Assembly (NCBI GenBank): GCA_049997955.1 | Contig: JAEBDY010000005.1 | Span: 310,001 to 374,000 of the forward strand | DNA length: 64,000 bases | Source: Umezawaea sp049997955 | GTDB taxonomy: Bacteria > Actinomycetota > Actinomycetes > Mycobacteriales > Pseudonocardiaceae | Direction of reading: 5' to 3' | Shown here: positions 6,826-14,693 of the stretch, piece by piece | How the letters are laid out: each line of letters starts with the position of its first letter | How positions within the stretch are numbered: the first letter of the stretch is position 1 | Position numbers and translations under genes: made by a program | The notes under the pieces: model-generated | Databases searched by the model: none | What the model was told of the DNA's origin: nothing | Seen by the model: the letters and a program-made list of their open reading frames with translations, nothing else

Positions 6826-8010
6826 TTACCGCGTCCCTTCCTTGCCGGTGCCCGGCAAGTTCGGCCACCCGAGCAGCTTCGCCCCGAGCACGGCGGTCTG
6901 GAGCGCGAACCCCTGCTCCGCGTCGTCGGCGGAGTACCCGGTGAGCGCCTTGACCCGCTGCAGCCGGTAGGTCACGGTGCGCACCCCGACCCGCAGCTCG
7001 CGGGCGGTGGCCGTCGCGACCCGGCCGCTGGCGAAGTACGCGGACAGGGTGTCCAGCAGCGGCCGGGCGCCCGCCCGCGCGGCGCGCAGCGGTTCGAGCA
7101 CGACGGACACGAGCTCCGTCAGCGCCGCCGTGTCGCGCAGGAGCACCTGGTACACCAGCAGGTCCGCGGCCCTGTGCACGGTTCCCGGCAGCCCGAGCAG
7201 CTCGGCGATCTCCACCGCGTTCTTCGCCTGCTCGAACGACCGCACCGCGCCGCCGGGCCCCGGCTGCGCCCTGCCGATGCCCGCGCGCCACCGGACGTCC
7301 CGGTCGACCGCCGCGCCCACCTGGCGCGCGAACTCGTCCGCCGCCCCCTCCAAGGTCTCGGGCGCGACGCAGACGAGCATGCCATCCTTGGTCGTCACGA
7401 GCACGTCCCGCGACCCGAGCCGGTGGTACAGCGCCGTTTCCACCTGCCGGGCGACACCGCCGCCGTCGATGAACGGCTCCGGCGATCCGACCACCGCCAC
7501 CACGTGGCTCGCGGCCAACCGCAACCCGTATCGCTCGGCCCGTTCCGCCAGCTGCCCGAGGTTGCGGCCGTCCAGCAGGTCGTCGACGAACTCCCGCCGG
7601 AACGACTCCTCCTGCCGCACCGACCACCGCTGCGCCTGCTCGTAGCCCTCCGCGAGTTCCACCACGGTCGCGTCCGCCGCCCGGAACACCGCCTCCCCGA
7701 CAGCCTTGAACCCCTCGGTGCCGGTGGCGTCGAGCACCCCTGGCAGCGACGGCCAGGCCAGCCACGTGGCGGTCAGGTACAGGTCGATCACGTCCCGCAG
7801 CGCCACGCCCAGTTCGGCGGCCCGGCCCCCGACGTCGTGCCGCAGCCGCTTCTGGTCCTCGCCGATCCGCTGCCCGGTCGCGCTGATCGCCGCCAGGACC
7901 TCCAGGTAGCCGTCCAGCAGGTCCGCGGGCGCCCCGCGCGAGTCCCTGCTCGCCCGTGCGGCGATCCCCGCCACGTCCAGTTCGGACGACCTCCGCTTCT
8001 TGACCGCCAT
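6826..8010 (-). CDS. PucR-family transcriptional regulator
   Basis: The 394-residue protein carries an N-terminal helical sensor-like region. A central GGDEF-like CdaR domain follows (around 180-290; GLRLAASHVVAVVGSPEPF). The C-terminal PucR HTH_30 domain has FASGRVATATARELRVGVRTVTYRLQRVKAL. Proteins of this type usually activate a nearby catabolic or transport operon in response to a small molecule. Here the genes on either side are an unknown small membrane protein downstream and an ArsR sensor upstream, so the target is not evident. A longer frame extends upstream into the ArsR gene region but is not plausible protein. The ATG at 8010 is used. Confidence 0.85.
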   Translation of the reverse strand: MAVKKRRSSELDVAGIAARASRDSRGAPADLLDGYLEVLAAISATGQRIGEDQKRLRHDVGGRAAELGVALRDVIDLYLTATWLAWPSLPGVLDATGTEGFKAVGEAVFRAADATVVELAEGYEQAQRWSVRQEESFRREFVDDLLDGRNLGQLAERAERYGLRLAASHVVAVVGSPEPFIDGGGVARQVETALYHRLGSRDVLVTTKDGMLVCVAPETLEGAADEFARQVGAAVDRDVRWRAGIGRAQPGPGGAVRSFEQAKNAVEIAELLGLPGTVHRAADLLVYQVLLRDTAALTELVSVVLEPLRAARAGARPLLDTLSAYFASGRVATATARELRVGVRTVTYRLQRVKALTGYSADDAEQGFALQTAVLGAKLLGWPNLPGTGKEGTR

Positions 8011-8056
8011 GACGGGGAGTCTTCCGTCCCCGTCCGGTTCGCGAGGCCGAATCGCG

Positions 8057-8413
8057 CTAGTCGTGGTCCGGCGCTCCGGTGAGGTGGTGGTCGACCGCCT
8101 GGATCGTCTCGCCGAGCAGGCGCCGCACGTGGCCGCCCTTGGCCCGGTAGACGGCGCGGCGGCCGTCGCGGCGGGTGGACACGAGGCCCGCGAGGCGGAG
8201 CTTGGCCAGGTGCTGGGACACGGCGGGGCGGGCGGTGCCGACCGCGCCCGCCAGCGTCGTGACGTCGTACTCGGCGCCGCAGAGCAGCCACAGCATCCGG
8301 AGCCGGGTGCCGTCGGCGAGCATCCGGAACACGTCCACCGCCGTGTCGACGTGGTCGTCGGCGGGGAGTTCCTGCCAGTGGGTGGCTGTTGCAACGTCGT
8401 CGCGTGCGTACAT
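8057..8413 (-). CDS. ArsR/SmtB-family metal-sensing repressor
   Basis: This 118-residue winged-helix repressor has VFRMLADGTRLRMLWLL, then LCGAEYDVTTLAGAVGTARPAVSQHLAKLRLAGLV as the recognition helix region and a beta wing (RRDGRRAVYRAKGG). Potential metal ligands include the Cys in LLCGAEYD and several His/Asp in the C-terminal helix (AVDHHL, PDHD) and N-terminus (HWQ, DDHVD), as in NmtR/CzrA-type alpha-5 sensors. It is divergent, by 45 bases, from an MFS exporter with a His-rich tail, so a Ni/Co/Zn-type export circuit is likely. An alternative ATG lies at 8431. The metal cannot be assigned by reading. Confidence 0.85.
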   Translation of the reverse strand: MYARDDVATATHWQELPADDHVDTAVDVFRMLADGTRLRMLWLLCGAEYDVTTLAGAVGTARPAVSQHLAKLRLAGLVSTRRDGRRAVYRAKGGHVRRLLGETIQAVDHHLTGAPDHD

Positions 8414-8420
8414 GAGCACG
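8403..8420. promoter_or_regulatory. candidate ArsR operator
   Basis: CGTGC (8403-8407) and GCACG (8416-8420) form an inverted repeat with an 8-base spacer, and a related CACGTATGGTGC follows. It overlaps the ArsR start and lies in the 45-base divergent gap upstream of the exporter, where a metal-released repressor would act on both genes. Confidence 0.35.
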
Positions 8421-8458
8421 TATGGTGCCACCTTCGACCCACCGAGGAGGCACGGCGG

Positions 8459-9790
8459 ATGCTCGCGGCGTTGCGGAACCGGGACTACCGACGGCTGTTC
8501 GCCGCCCAGGTGGTCGCCCTGACCGGCACGGGACTGGCCACGGTCGCGCTCGGCCTGCTGGCCTACCGGCTCGCGGGCCCGGACGCCGGGGTCGTGCTCG
8601 GCACCGCGCTGGCGGTGAAGATGGTCGCGTACGTGACGGTCGCGCCGCTGGCGGGCGTGCTCGCGGACCTGCTGCCGCGCAAGGCTTTCCTGGTCTGCCT
8701 CGACCTGGTCCGGGCCGCCGTGGCACTCGCCCTGCCGTGGGTGGGGGAGGTCTGGCAGGTGTACCTGCTGATCTTCCTGCTGCAGTCCGCGTCGGCGGCG
8801 TTCACGCCGACGTTCCAGGCCACGATCCCGGACGTCCTCCCCGACGAGCGCGAGTACACCGCCGCGTTGACGCTGTCGCGGCTGGCCTACGACCTGGAGA
8901 GCCTGCTCAGCCCGCTGCTGGCCGCCGCCGTGCTGCTCGTGGTCGACTTCGACCGGCTGTTCCTGGGCACGTCACTGGGTTTCCTCGCCTCCGCCCTGCT
9001 GGTCGTGTCCGCCCTGCTGCCGTCGGCCCGTCCCGCGCGCCGCCGGATCCGCAGGCCCGTGACCAGGGGCGTCCGCGTCTACCTCGCGACGCCGCGGCTG
9101 CGCGGCCTGCTCGCGGTGCACCTGGCCGCGGCCGCCGCGGGATCGATGGTGTTCGTCAACACCGTCGGCCACGTCCGGGACACGCTCGGCCGCGGCGCCG
9201 CCGACGTGGCGATCGCGTTGGGCGCCTGCGGATGCGGCTCGCTGCTCGCCGCGCTCGTGCTGCCCGCGCTGCTCGACCGGTACGGCGACCGGCTGGTCGT
9301 GGTGCGGGCCGCGCAACTGCTGTCGGCCACGCTGTTCGTCGCGGTGCCCGCGCTGTCGTGGGGCTGGCCCGTCCTGCTGGTGCTGTGGGCCGCGATCGGC
9401 GCTGGTGGCTCGCTGGTGCTCACGCCCGGTGCTCGGCTGCTGCGCCGCTCGGCCGACTCACCGGACCGCCCGGCCCTGTTCGCCGCGGACTTCGCGCTGT
9501 CGCACGCGTGCTGGCTGCTCTGCTACCCGTTGGCGGGCCTGGTGGCCACGGCGGCGGGCATGTCCGCCGCCCTGGTGGTGCTCGGCCTGATCACGGCGGG
9601 CGCGACCGGCGCGGCGGTCCGGTTGTGGCCGCTCCACGACCCCGAGGTCGTGGAGCACGACCACGACGGCCTGGCCCCGGACCACGAGCACCTGTGCGGC
9701 GCGGCACCGGTCGAGGGCCGGTGGCGGCACGCGCACCCCTACCGGATCGACGAGTTCCACGAGCGCTGGCCCACGGCTTCGGGACGCTGA
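8459..9790 (+). CDS. MFS transporter with His/Asp-rich C-terminal tail, probable metal efflux
   Basis: This 443-residue major facilitator has about twelve hydrophobic segments. It begins MLAALRNRDYRRLFAAQ, followed by the conserved loop between helices 2 and 3 (LAGVLADLLPRKAFL). The cytoplasmic tail after about residue 395 is rich in metal ligands, with EHDHDGLAPDHEHLC, then RWRHAHPY and EFHERW. Together with the divergent ArsR-type metal sensor this argues for export of a divalent cation, as seen for ArsR-linked MFS pumps in actinobacteria. The start codon ATG 8459 follows GAGGAGGCACGGCGG, a good ribosome site. Drug export is the alternative, but the tail would then be unexplained. Confidence 0.82.
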   Translation: MLAALRNRDYRRLFAAQVVALTGTGLATVALGLLAYRLAGPDAGVVLGTALAVKMVAYVTVAPLAGVLADLLPRKAFLVCLDLVRAAVALALPWVGEVWQVYLLIFLLQSASAAFTPTFQATIPDVLPDEREYTAALTLSRLAYDLESLLSPLLAAAVLLVVDFDRLFLGTSLGFLASALLVVSALLPSARPARRRIRRPVTRGVRVYLATPRLRGLLAVHLAAAAAGSMVFVNTVGHVRDTLGRGAADVAIALGACGCGSLLAALVLPALLDRYGDRLVVVRAAQLLSATLFVAVPALSWGWPVLLVLWAAIGAGGSLVLTPGARLLRRSADSPDRPALFAADFALSHACWLLCYPLAGLVATAAGMSAALVVLGLITAGATGAAVRLWPLHDPEVVEHDHDGLAPDHEHLCGAAPVEGRWRHAHPYRIDEFHERWPTASGR

Positions 9791-9949
9791 GCCGGTGCGG
9801 CAGTGGGCACGGCGGGCCCTCGCCGTCGCCCCCGGCCAAACGCACGGAGTGGTCGGCCCGACCCGGTTCCTGAGGCGCGGCACGACTTCCCGGCCGGCAC
9901 CTCGAAGGCAGGCACACCCGCCTGTTCGAGCGGCCACCAGGTGTCCACA

Positions 9950-9962
9950 GTCCACAATGGAC
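9950..9962. repeat. GTCCA-CAA-TGGAC palindrome upstream of HNH gene
   Basis: Five-base arms GTCCA and TGGAC flank CAA in the gap between the MFS gene and the HNH gene. It is a near relative of the TCCACNGTGGA palindrome seen at several other intergenic places in this window. It is preceded directly by another half-site (TCCACA at 9944). Confidence 0.4.
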
Positions 9963-10060
9963 GGAGACTGCTCCGAACGGCCCATCTTCGGGGAATCGTG
10001 GTTGTCCGGGGCCTCCGGTGGGTATTGGATGATCGACCTGGTGATCCCCTGGAGGCCCCG

Positions 10061-10756
10061 ATGACCCGGCGTACCGCCGCCGCGCTGACCGCGCTGGCCT
10101 TCCTGCTGGCGGGCTGCGAACCGCTGTCCACCGGAACGGACGCCACGGGGGGTTCCGGTACGGCCGTGACGGTCGACCGGGTGCCCGAGGGCACACCGGA
10201 CGCCGCCACCGCCAAGACCGCGCTCGCCCAGCTGCCCGAGGGCGGGCTCGGCAGGATGGACGGCTACGAACGCGATTGCGGCAACGGCGAGGGCTGCGTC
10301 TTCGGCCGCCCGTGGCTCGACGTGGACGGCGACGGCTGCGACCAGCGGAGCCAGGTCCTGGCCCGCGACATGACGGAGGTCGTCCGCAAGGAGGGCCGCT
10401 GCTCCGTCACCTCCGGGAACCTGCTCGACCCCTACACCGGCGACACCCTGACCAGCACGTCGAAGATCCAGATCGACCACGTGGTCCCGCTGGCCGAGAT
10501 GTGGCGCAGCGGTGCGGCCGCCTGGACGCCGGAGCGCCGCGCCGCGGCGGCGAACGACCTCAACAACCTGATCGCCACGACGGGCAAGGTCAACCAGTCG
10601 AAGGGCGACAAGACGCCGGACGAGTGGATGCCGCCGAACGCCGCCTACGCCTGCTCGTACGCCAGGGTCTACGTCGGCGTGAAGACCGAGTACGGGCTGG
10701 GCGTGCGGGCCGAGGAACGGGCGGCCCTGGACAGGTCGCTCGCCACCTGCCCCTGA
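10061..10756 (+). CDS. secreted lipoprotein with HNH nuclease domain
   Basis: This encodes 231 residues. A lipoprotein signal peptide ends at the lipobox LAGC (ALAFLLAGCEP), so the protein should be anchored outside the membrane. The C-terminal half has the HNH/DUF1524-type core: IQIDHVVPLAEMW (D-H pair), NDLNNLIATTG (N), and NQSKGDKTPDEWMP. Cysteines in CGNGEGC, CDQRS and GRCSV suggest disulfides. Secreted HNH proteins of this type are widespread in Streptomyces and relatives and are assumed to degrade extracellular DNA or RNA, though few have been tested. Start ATG 10061 follows CTGGAGGCCCCG. It is isolated, followed by a strong hairpin at 10789. Confidence 0.82.
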   Translation: MTRRTAAALTALAFLLAGCEPLSTGTDATGGSGTAVTVDRVPEGTPDAATAKTALAQLPEGGLGRMDGYERDCGNGEGCVFGRPWLDVDGDGCDQRSQVLARDMTEVVRKEGRCSVTSGNLLDPYTGDTLTSTSKIQIDHVVPLAEMWRSGAAAWTPERRAAAANDLNNLIATTGKVNQSKGDKTPDEWMPPNAAYACSYARVYVGVKTEYGLGVRAEERAALDRSLATCP

Positions 10757-10788
10757 GCGCTCCGTTTCCGCCGAACTGCGGGGAACCC

Positions 10789-10835
10789 AGTTCATTCGCC
10801 TGGCGCACGGGGTTTATGCACCAGGCGAATGGACT
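10789..10835. terminator. strong stem-loop after HNH gene
   Basis: AGTTCATTCGCCTGG (10789-10803) pairs with CCAGGCGAATGGACT (10821-10835) over 15 bp with one G-T wobble and a 17-base loop. No U tract follows, as usual for actinomycete terminators. It most likely ends the HNH transcript. It could also act as a leader structure for the gene starting at 10920. Confidence 0.6.
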
Positions 10836-10919
10836 CCCGAGGCGGGCCGGTCCACGATCGGCACGACTCCCGGCACGGTGCGACCGGTGAAAGACGCCCC
10901 AGGGCGTCAGGAGGTGCGG

Positions 10920-11768
10920 ATGCTCAGGAGTTTCCCCCCGCGGCTGGAGAAGCACGTCCTGACGGGTGGTGCGCCGGGGCTGGCGTTGGGAGTCCTCGCG
11001 TTCGGGTCGGTCCTCGCGGCGCTGTTCGGCGGACCCGTGACGAAGGCCGTGGCCGTGGTGGTCGCGGTCGTCCTCATGGCGGCCCTCTTCGCCACCTTCG
11101 TCGCGCGCCGCCACCACGAGCGGGCGGAGCGGGCCCGTGACCGCAGGCTGGTGGCCCGCTACTGCGACGTCCTCCAGCGCACTCGTGGTGCACCGCTGCA
11201 CATCAAGATGTGGGACGACGTGACGGTGATCGACACCCGCGGCGGCGCGGTCGAGACGGTCAAGGTCATCGCGGAGGTGCGGGACCAGGACACGCACTTC
11301 TTCCGGTTCCGCATCGGGTCCGCCTGGGACCAGCCGGAGTCGCACCGGTCCGAGGTGGTGTGCGTCGTCCGGAACAGCGGTGGCGGACCGAAGTACGAGA
11401 CGACCAAGACCTGGCTCGCCGACGGCAGGCTGGAGGTGCTGGCCCACCTCCCGGCGCCCGCGGTCGTCGGCGCGGACCTCCGGATCATGCTGACGCTCAC
11501 GTGGCCAGGGATGTGCGAGCCGCTGGTGCGCGACCGCCTGCCGGACGACTACACCCTGCGCTTCGCCAGGGCCGTCGCGCTCGTGCGCTACGTCATCGTC
11601 CTGCCCGAGGGCGAGAACGCGTCGGTCGAGCGGATCGGGTTCGACCGGGAGGAGAAGGGCTACCAGGTGAAGGCCGCTCCGAACGCCGCGGGGCGGACCG
11701 AGGTGAGCCTCATCGCCCACGACGTCCCCGCGAAGCGCCGGTTCGGACTACGCCTCGGCCTGGAGTGA
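10920..11768 (+). CDS. membrane protein with large soluble domain, unknown
   Basis: The 282-residue protein has two hydrophobic segments close to the N-terminus (about 17-37 and 40-60; GLALGVLAFGSVLAALFGG and VAVVVAVVLMAALFATFV). A basic stretch (RRHHERAERARDRR) and a soluble beta-rich domain of about 210 residues follow. The domain has alternating polar strands, for example TVIDTRGGAVETVKVIAEV. No enzymatic motif is visible. The ATG at 10920 is preceded by CAGGAGG at good distance, and a GTG at 10878 is less likely. It ends before a hairpin. I do not recognise the family. Confidence 0.7.
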   Translation: MLRSFPPRLEKHVLTGGAPGLALGVLAFGSVLAALFGGPVTKAVAVVVAVVLMAALFATFVARRHHERAERARDRRLVARYCDVLQRTRGAPLHIKMWDDVTVIDTRGGAVETVKVIAEVRDQDTHFFRFRIGSAWDQPESHRSEVVCVVRNSGGGPKYETTKTWLADGRLEVLAHLPAPAVVGADLRIMLTLTWPGMCEPLVRDRLPDDYTLRFARAVALVRYVIVLPEGENASVERIGFDREEKGYQVKAAPNAAGRTEVSLIAHDVPAKRRFGLRLGLE

Positions 11769-11772
11769 GCGA

Positions 11773-11796
11773 GCCCGCACCCCTTGGGGCACGGGC
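11773..11796. terminator. hairpin after membrane-protein gene
   Basis: GCCCG-CA-CCCC pairs with GGGG-CA-CGGGC around a TT loop, five and four base pairs with an internal CA/CA mismatch. It starts four bases after the stop codon at 11768. Position and shape suit a terminator. Confidence 0.5.
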
Positions 11797-11927
11797 CGTT
11801 CGGCTCAGTCGTCGTCGGTCTTGTCGCCACCGGACACAGTGGACTGCCTTCCTGCTCGCCGGAACTCCCCGTCCGGCGAATCCGATCATGGGAAGGGCTG
11901 TCTCACGTCGGGCGTCGTCGGCGCGGA

Positions 11928-12296
11928 TCACGCCGGGCAGTACTTCGTCTTCCGGTTCCTGCGGTGAACGGCGTCCAGCACCGTGCGAGCCCAGTCGACG
12001 TCGGGGTGCCCCTCGGCGTCCGTGAGGGCGAGGTCGTCCGGTTCGAGCCATACGCCCGCTTCCGACCAGGTGACGAACCGTCGGTGAGCGGTCGCCTTCG
12101 AGACGCCGAACACCGGCGGGAGGTGGCGCCAGGCGCAGCCCGTCACCAGGACGAACGCCACCGCGGCCAGGGCCGCGCGCTCGTCGCGCGGACTCGTGCC
12201 GCCGCCCTGGCTCCTTCCGGTCCACTGTGGAATCCTGGGGCGCAGCAGCTCCCAGAGCAGGGGAGGCGCCAGCCGGTCGACGAGACCGCGCTCCAT
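11928..12296 (-). pseudogene. IS5-type transposase fragment (N-terminal part only)
   Basis: The 122-residue frame starts MERGLVDRLAPPLLWELLRP and continues through RAALAAVAFVLVTGCAWRHLPPVFGVSKATAHRRFVTWSEAGVW-type sequence. This is the helix-turn-helix N-terminal domain (DUF4096-like) of IS5-family transposases. Intact elements continue, often by frameshift, into a DDE catalytic domain, but here the frame ends in RRNRKTKYCPA and no catalytic part follows. I find no terminal inverted repeats or target duplication. It is therefore a relic, not an active element. Motifs are split above by description; the frame spans the whole stated interval. Confidence 0.75.
12221..12231. repeat. TCCACTGTGGA palindrome
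   Basis: A perfect copy of the dispersed palindrome described in the findings. Unlike the other perfect copies it lies inside a gene, but that gene is the transposase relic. Confidence 0.5.
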
Positions 12297-12547
12297 TTGG
12301 GACGATCGATCCCAGGCTCGACGTGAGACACCGGAGTCCGGGGGCGCTGCGGTGAGCGTAGGCGGACCGCCGTCGAACGGTTCGCGGGGTTCGGCGCTCC
12401 TGATCACGGGTGGAACTCCAGCTTCGTCACGGGGGCTTGTCGAGATTGTCCAGGTTCGCCGACGCTGACGTGGCGCGACAGGCCCGCCGAGTGCTTCCGA
12501 AGATATGCTCACGCGGAAACGGTCAAACGAACAACGGGGTCACGGGC

Positions 12548-13612
12548 ATGCGAGAGCCGAGCGACGTGAGGCGTCAGCGGATCCTGGGGGTCGTGGGGTC
12601 GCGTGGCGCCGTCCGGGTGACCGACCTCGCCGCCGAGCTGGAGGTTTCGGTCGTCACGCTGCGCCGGGACGTCGAGGAGCTGGCGCTGGCGGGGCACGTG
12701 AGGCGCGGGCACGGCGTCGTCCGGCCGGTGGCGCCGGTGGAACAGGAGGCCGCGCTCCTCGTGCCGGACGGACCGGTGGCGCTGGTGGTGCCGGAGCGGC
12801 ACACGTACCTGTACGAGGCGGTGCACGGGGCTCGGGCGGTGCTGGAGGAGGCCGGGCTGAGGGTGGCCCTGCACATCGCGCCGCAGGTCACGGGAGCGGA
12901 GCGGCCGATCGTGGAGCGGGTGGTGGCGGACGGGGCGCGCGGGTTGCTGATCGCGCCGAGGTGGCGGTCGGCCGCCGCGGAGGAGGCGGACCACGGCTGG
13001 CTTGCCCGTGCGGGGGTGCCCACGGTGCTGGTGGAGCGCCGTCCGCGCCGAGGCGGCGCGCTGCACGCGGTGGACTCGGTCTGCTCCGACCACTGGCACG
13101 GGATGCACCTGGCCGTGGACCACCTGGTGTCGTCGGGACACCGGCGGATCCTGCTGGCGGCGCGGGACGACAGTCCGACGGCGCGGGCGTTGCGGACGGC
13201 GTTCGCGGAGATCGCCGCGGCCCGGCCGGAGGTCGAGGACTGGGCGGTGGTGCTCAGCGCGCCGGACGCCGGACCGGGTCCGGGCGCCGAGCCGGTGGCC
13301 GAGTTCGCCGAGCAGGTCCGCGAGCGGGGGATCACCGGCGTCGTGCTGCACGGCGACGTGGAGGCGTTGATGCTGGTGCAGCACCTGGTCGAGCACGGCG
13401 TGCGGGTGCCGGAGGACTGCTCGGCGGTGGCGTACGGCGACGTGGTGGCGGGTCTGGGCGGCACGCCGCTGACCGCGGTCGCGCCGCCGAAGGCCGAGGT
13501 GGGGAAGGTGGCGGCCGAGTTGCTGCTGCGCAGGCTCGCCGGGGGAACCGGGACGCGTCGGGTCGAGTTGCTGCCGGAGCTGAAGGTGCGCGGCTCAACG
13601 GCGATCGTTTGA
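12548..13612 (+). CDS. DeoR-type HTH / LacI-type sensor hybrid transcriptional regulator
   Basis: The 354-residue protein has a DeoR-style winged helix at residues 1-60 (RRQRILGVVGSRGAVRVTDL, then EVSVVTLRRDVEELALAGHV). A periplasmic-binding-protein-like domain of the LacI type follows, with strands such as VALVVPERHTYLYEAVHGA and TGVVLHGDVEALMLVQHL. This architecture is known in actinobacteria as regulators of sugar utilisation. Downstream lie remnants of a 2-hydroxyacid dehydrogenase and a sugar isomerase, then an intact sugar operon with a LacI-type operator, so sugar control is likely. ATG 12548 is used. The frame is open upstream but not protein-like. Confidence 0.82.
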   Translation: MREPSDVRRQRILGVVGSRGAVRVTDLAAELEVSVVTLRRDVEELALAGHVRRGHGVVRPVAPVEQEAALLVPDGPVALVVPERHTYLYEAVHGARAVLEEAGLRVALHIAPQVTGAERPIVERVVADGARGLLIAPRWRSAAAEEADHGWLARAGVPTVLVERRPRRGGALHAVDSVCSDHWHGMHLAVDHLVSSGHRRILLAARDDSPTARALRTAFAEIAAARPEVEDWAVVLSAPDAGPGPGAEPVAEFAEQVRERGITGVVLHGDVEALMLVQHLVEHGVRVPEDCSAVAYGDVVAGLGGTPLTAVAPPKAEVGKVAAELLLRRLAGGTGTRRVELLPELKVRGSTAIV

Positions 13613-13625
13613 CCGCTTTGCGTTC

Positions 13626-13667
13626 TTGTGATCGAGGTATCGACCTGATAATGCTCAACCGATCAGG
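13626..13667 (+). promoter_or_regulatory. promoter-like segment overlapping a dyad
   Basis: TTGTGA (13626-13631) and GATAAT (13647-13652) resemble -35 and -10 boxes with a rather short 15-base spacer. A dyad CCTGAT (13644-13649) / ATCAGG (13662-13667) overlaps the -10 region, the place for a repressor. It sits upstream of the decayed dehydrogenase gene and just after the DeoR/LacI hybrid, its likely regulator. Confidence 0.4.
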
Positions 13668-13703
13668 ATTTCGGTGTCCCGCCCGAGTCAGCGGAGGTCG
13701 CCG

Positions 13704-14090
13704 ATGTCTGGTCGACCTCGCGCGGCCCTCGCCATGGGGATGGATTCGGCGGAGGCCGTCTTCGACGCGGGCACCCTGCGCGCGCTCGGCGAGGTCTGCG
13801 ACCTCGTGACGGCCGAGGTGCTGCACGACTTCGGCACCGACCCTGCCCGTGCCGCGCTGGCCGAGGTCGACGTGCTGGTCACCGGCTGGGGCTGCCCGCC
13901 GCTCACCGACGCAGTCCTGGCCGACGCGCCGCGGCTGCGCGCCGTCGTGCACACCGGCGGGTCCGTGCGCGGTCACGTGACGCAGGAGTGCTGGGACCGG
14001 GGCGTCGAGGTGTCGTCGGCGGCCTCGGCGAACGCGCACGTTGGGGATGCCCGGAACACCGATCAGGCAGGCCGCGCGGTTGGCGGCTGA
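13704..14090 (+). pseudogene. truncated D-2-hydroxyacid dehydrogenase
   Basis: From ATG 13704, with GCGGAGGTCG as ribosome site, the frame gives the N-terminal catalytic half-domain of a D-isomer-specific 2-hydroxyacid dehydrogenase. It includes AALAEVDVLVTGWGCPPL, DAPRLRAVVHTGGSVRGHV and VEVSSAASANAH. At that point functional proteins continue with a PVAEYTL-type motif and the NAD-binding domain. Here the sequence instead runs into the isomerase relic that follows and stops at 14090. About two thirds of the protein is missing, apparently by a deletion that fused two neighbouring genes. Confidence 0.75.
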
Positions 14091-14642
14091 CCACGGCTGC
14101 CGAGGGCTGGAGATCCGGACTCACCCCGGCGAGCAGGTCCACATCGGACTCTCCCACCGCGAGGTCGACCGGGTGCGCGCGGAGGTCGTCGAAGAGGGGC
14201 TGGAGATCGCCTGCCTCGCGGGCTGCGCGCGGGTCTGCGCTCCGGGCCCGCACGAGCCCGTGGTCGCCGAGTTGCGGGCGCTGATCGACTTGGCCCACCG
14301 GATCGGCGAGGAGGCGGTGCGGCTCGTGGAGCCGTTCGGCGCGCCGGACCTGGTCGCGGCTGTGGGACGCGCTGCACCCGTGGTGGCGCGGCGAGGAGCC
14401 CGCGGACGCGGCAGGTGCTGGGGGAGTACCTCGACTGCTTCCAGGTGAAGGACGCCGTCGGCGCGACCCCGGTCGTGCCCGGTGAGGGGGCCGTGCCGCT
14501 TGCCGGGCGCGGCGAGGCGCTGCGCGGCGGGTCGGGCTGGGTGTCGCTGGAGTGGGAGAAGGCGTGGCACCCGGAGATCCCGTCGGTCGGCGAGCCGTTG
14601 CGCGCCGCCGCCGGGTGGTTCGCGGAGTACTCCTCCCGCTAG
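14041..14642 (+). pseudogene. sugar phosphate isomerase/epimerase relic with deletion and frameshifts
   Basis: Three successive frames carry pieces of one TIM-barrel sugar isomerase. First comes GMPGTPIRQAARLAADHGC to about 14340, then SRLWDALHPWWRGEEPADA from about 14354 in a second frame, then QVLGEYLDCFQVKDAVG to SLEWEKAWHPEIPSVGEPL in a third frame, ending at 14642. The order matches the family (N-terminal barrel, WD-LHPW, C-terminal KD and EWEKAWHPE motifs). The middle third is absent. Its 5' end is fused to the dehydrogenase relic. At least one deletion and two frame changes make it non-functional. Confidence 0.78.
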
Positions 14643-14666
14643 TCGGACTGCTGTTGTACGGTAATT

Positions 14667-14682
14667 TGGAAAGCGCTTTCCA
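14667..14682. promoter_or_regulatory. perfect LacI-type operator
   Basis: TGGAAAGCGCTTTCCA is a 16-bp perfect palindrome with the central CG typical of LacI/GalR-family and cre-like sites. It lies 11 bases before the start codon of the Gfo/Idh/MocA gene and just upstream of its GGGAGGA ribosome site, so a bound repressor would block the operon. The cognate regulator may be the hybrid at 12548, whose HTH is however DeoR-like, or a LacI protein elsewhere. Confidence 0.7.
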
Positions 14683-14693
14683 CGGGAGGACGA

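Noticed and set aside
8011..8442. N-terminal extension of the PucR regulator through the ArsR gene
   Set aside because: The extension has no domain character and lies over the clear ArsR winged helix in another frame of the same strand.
12505..13809. 434-codon frame overlapping the DeoR/LacI hybrid
   Set aside because: Translation is almost entirely Gly, Arg and Ala. The alternative frame gives a proper HTH and sensor domain.
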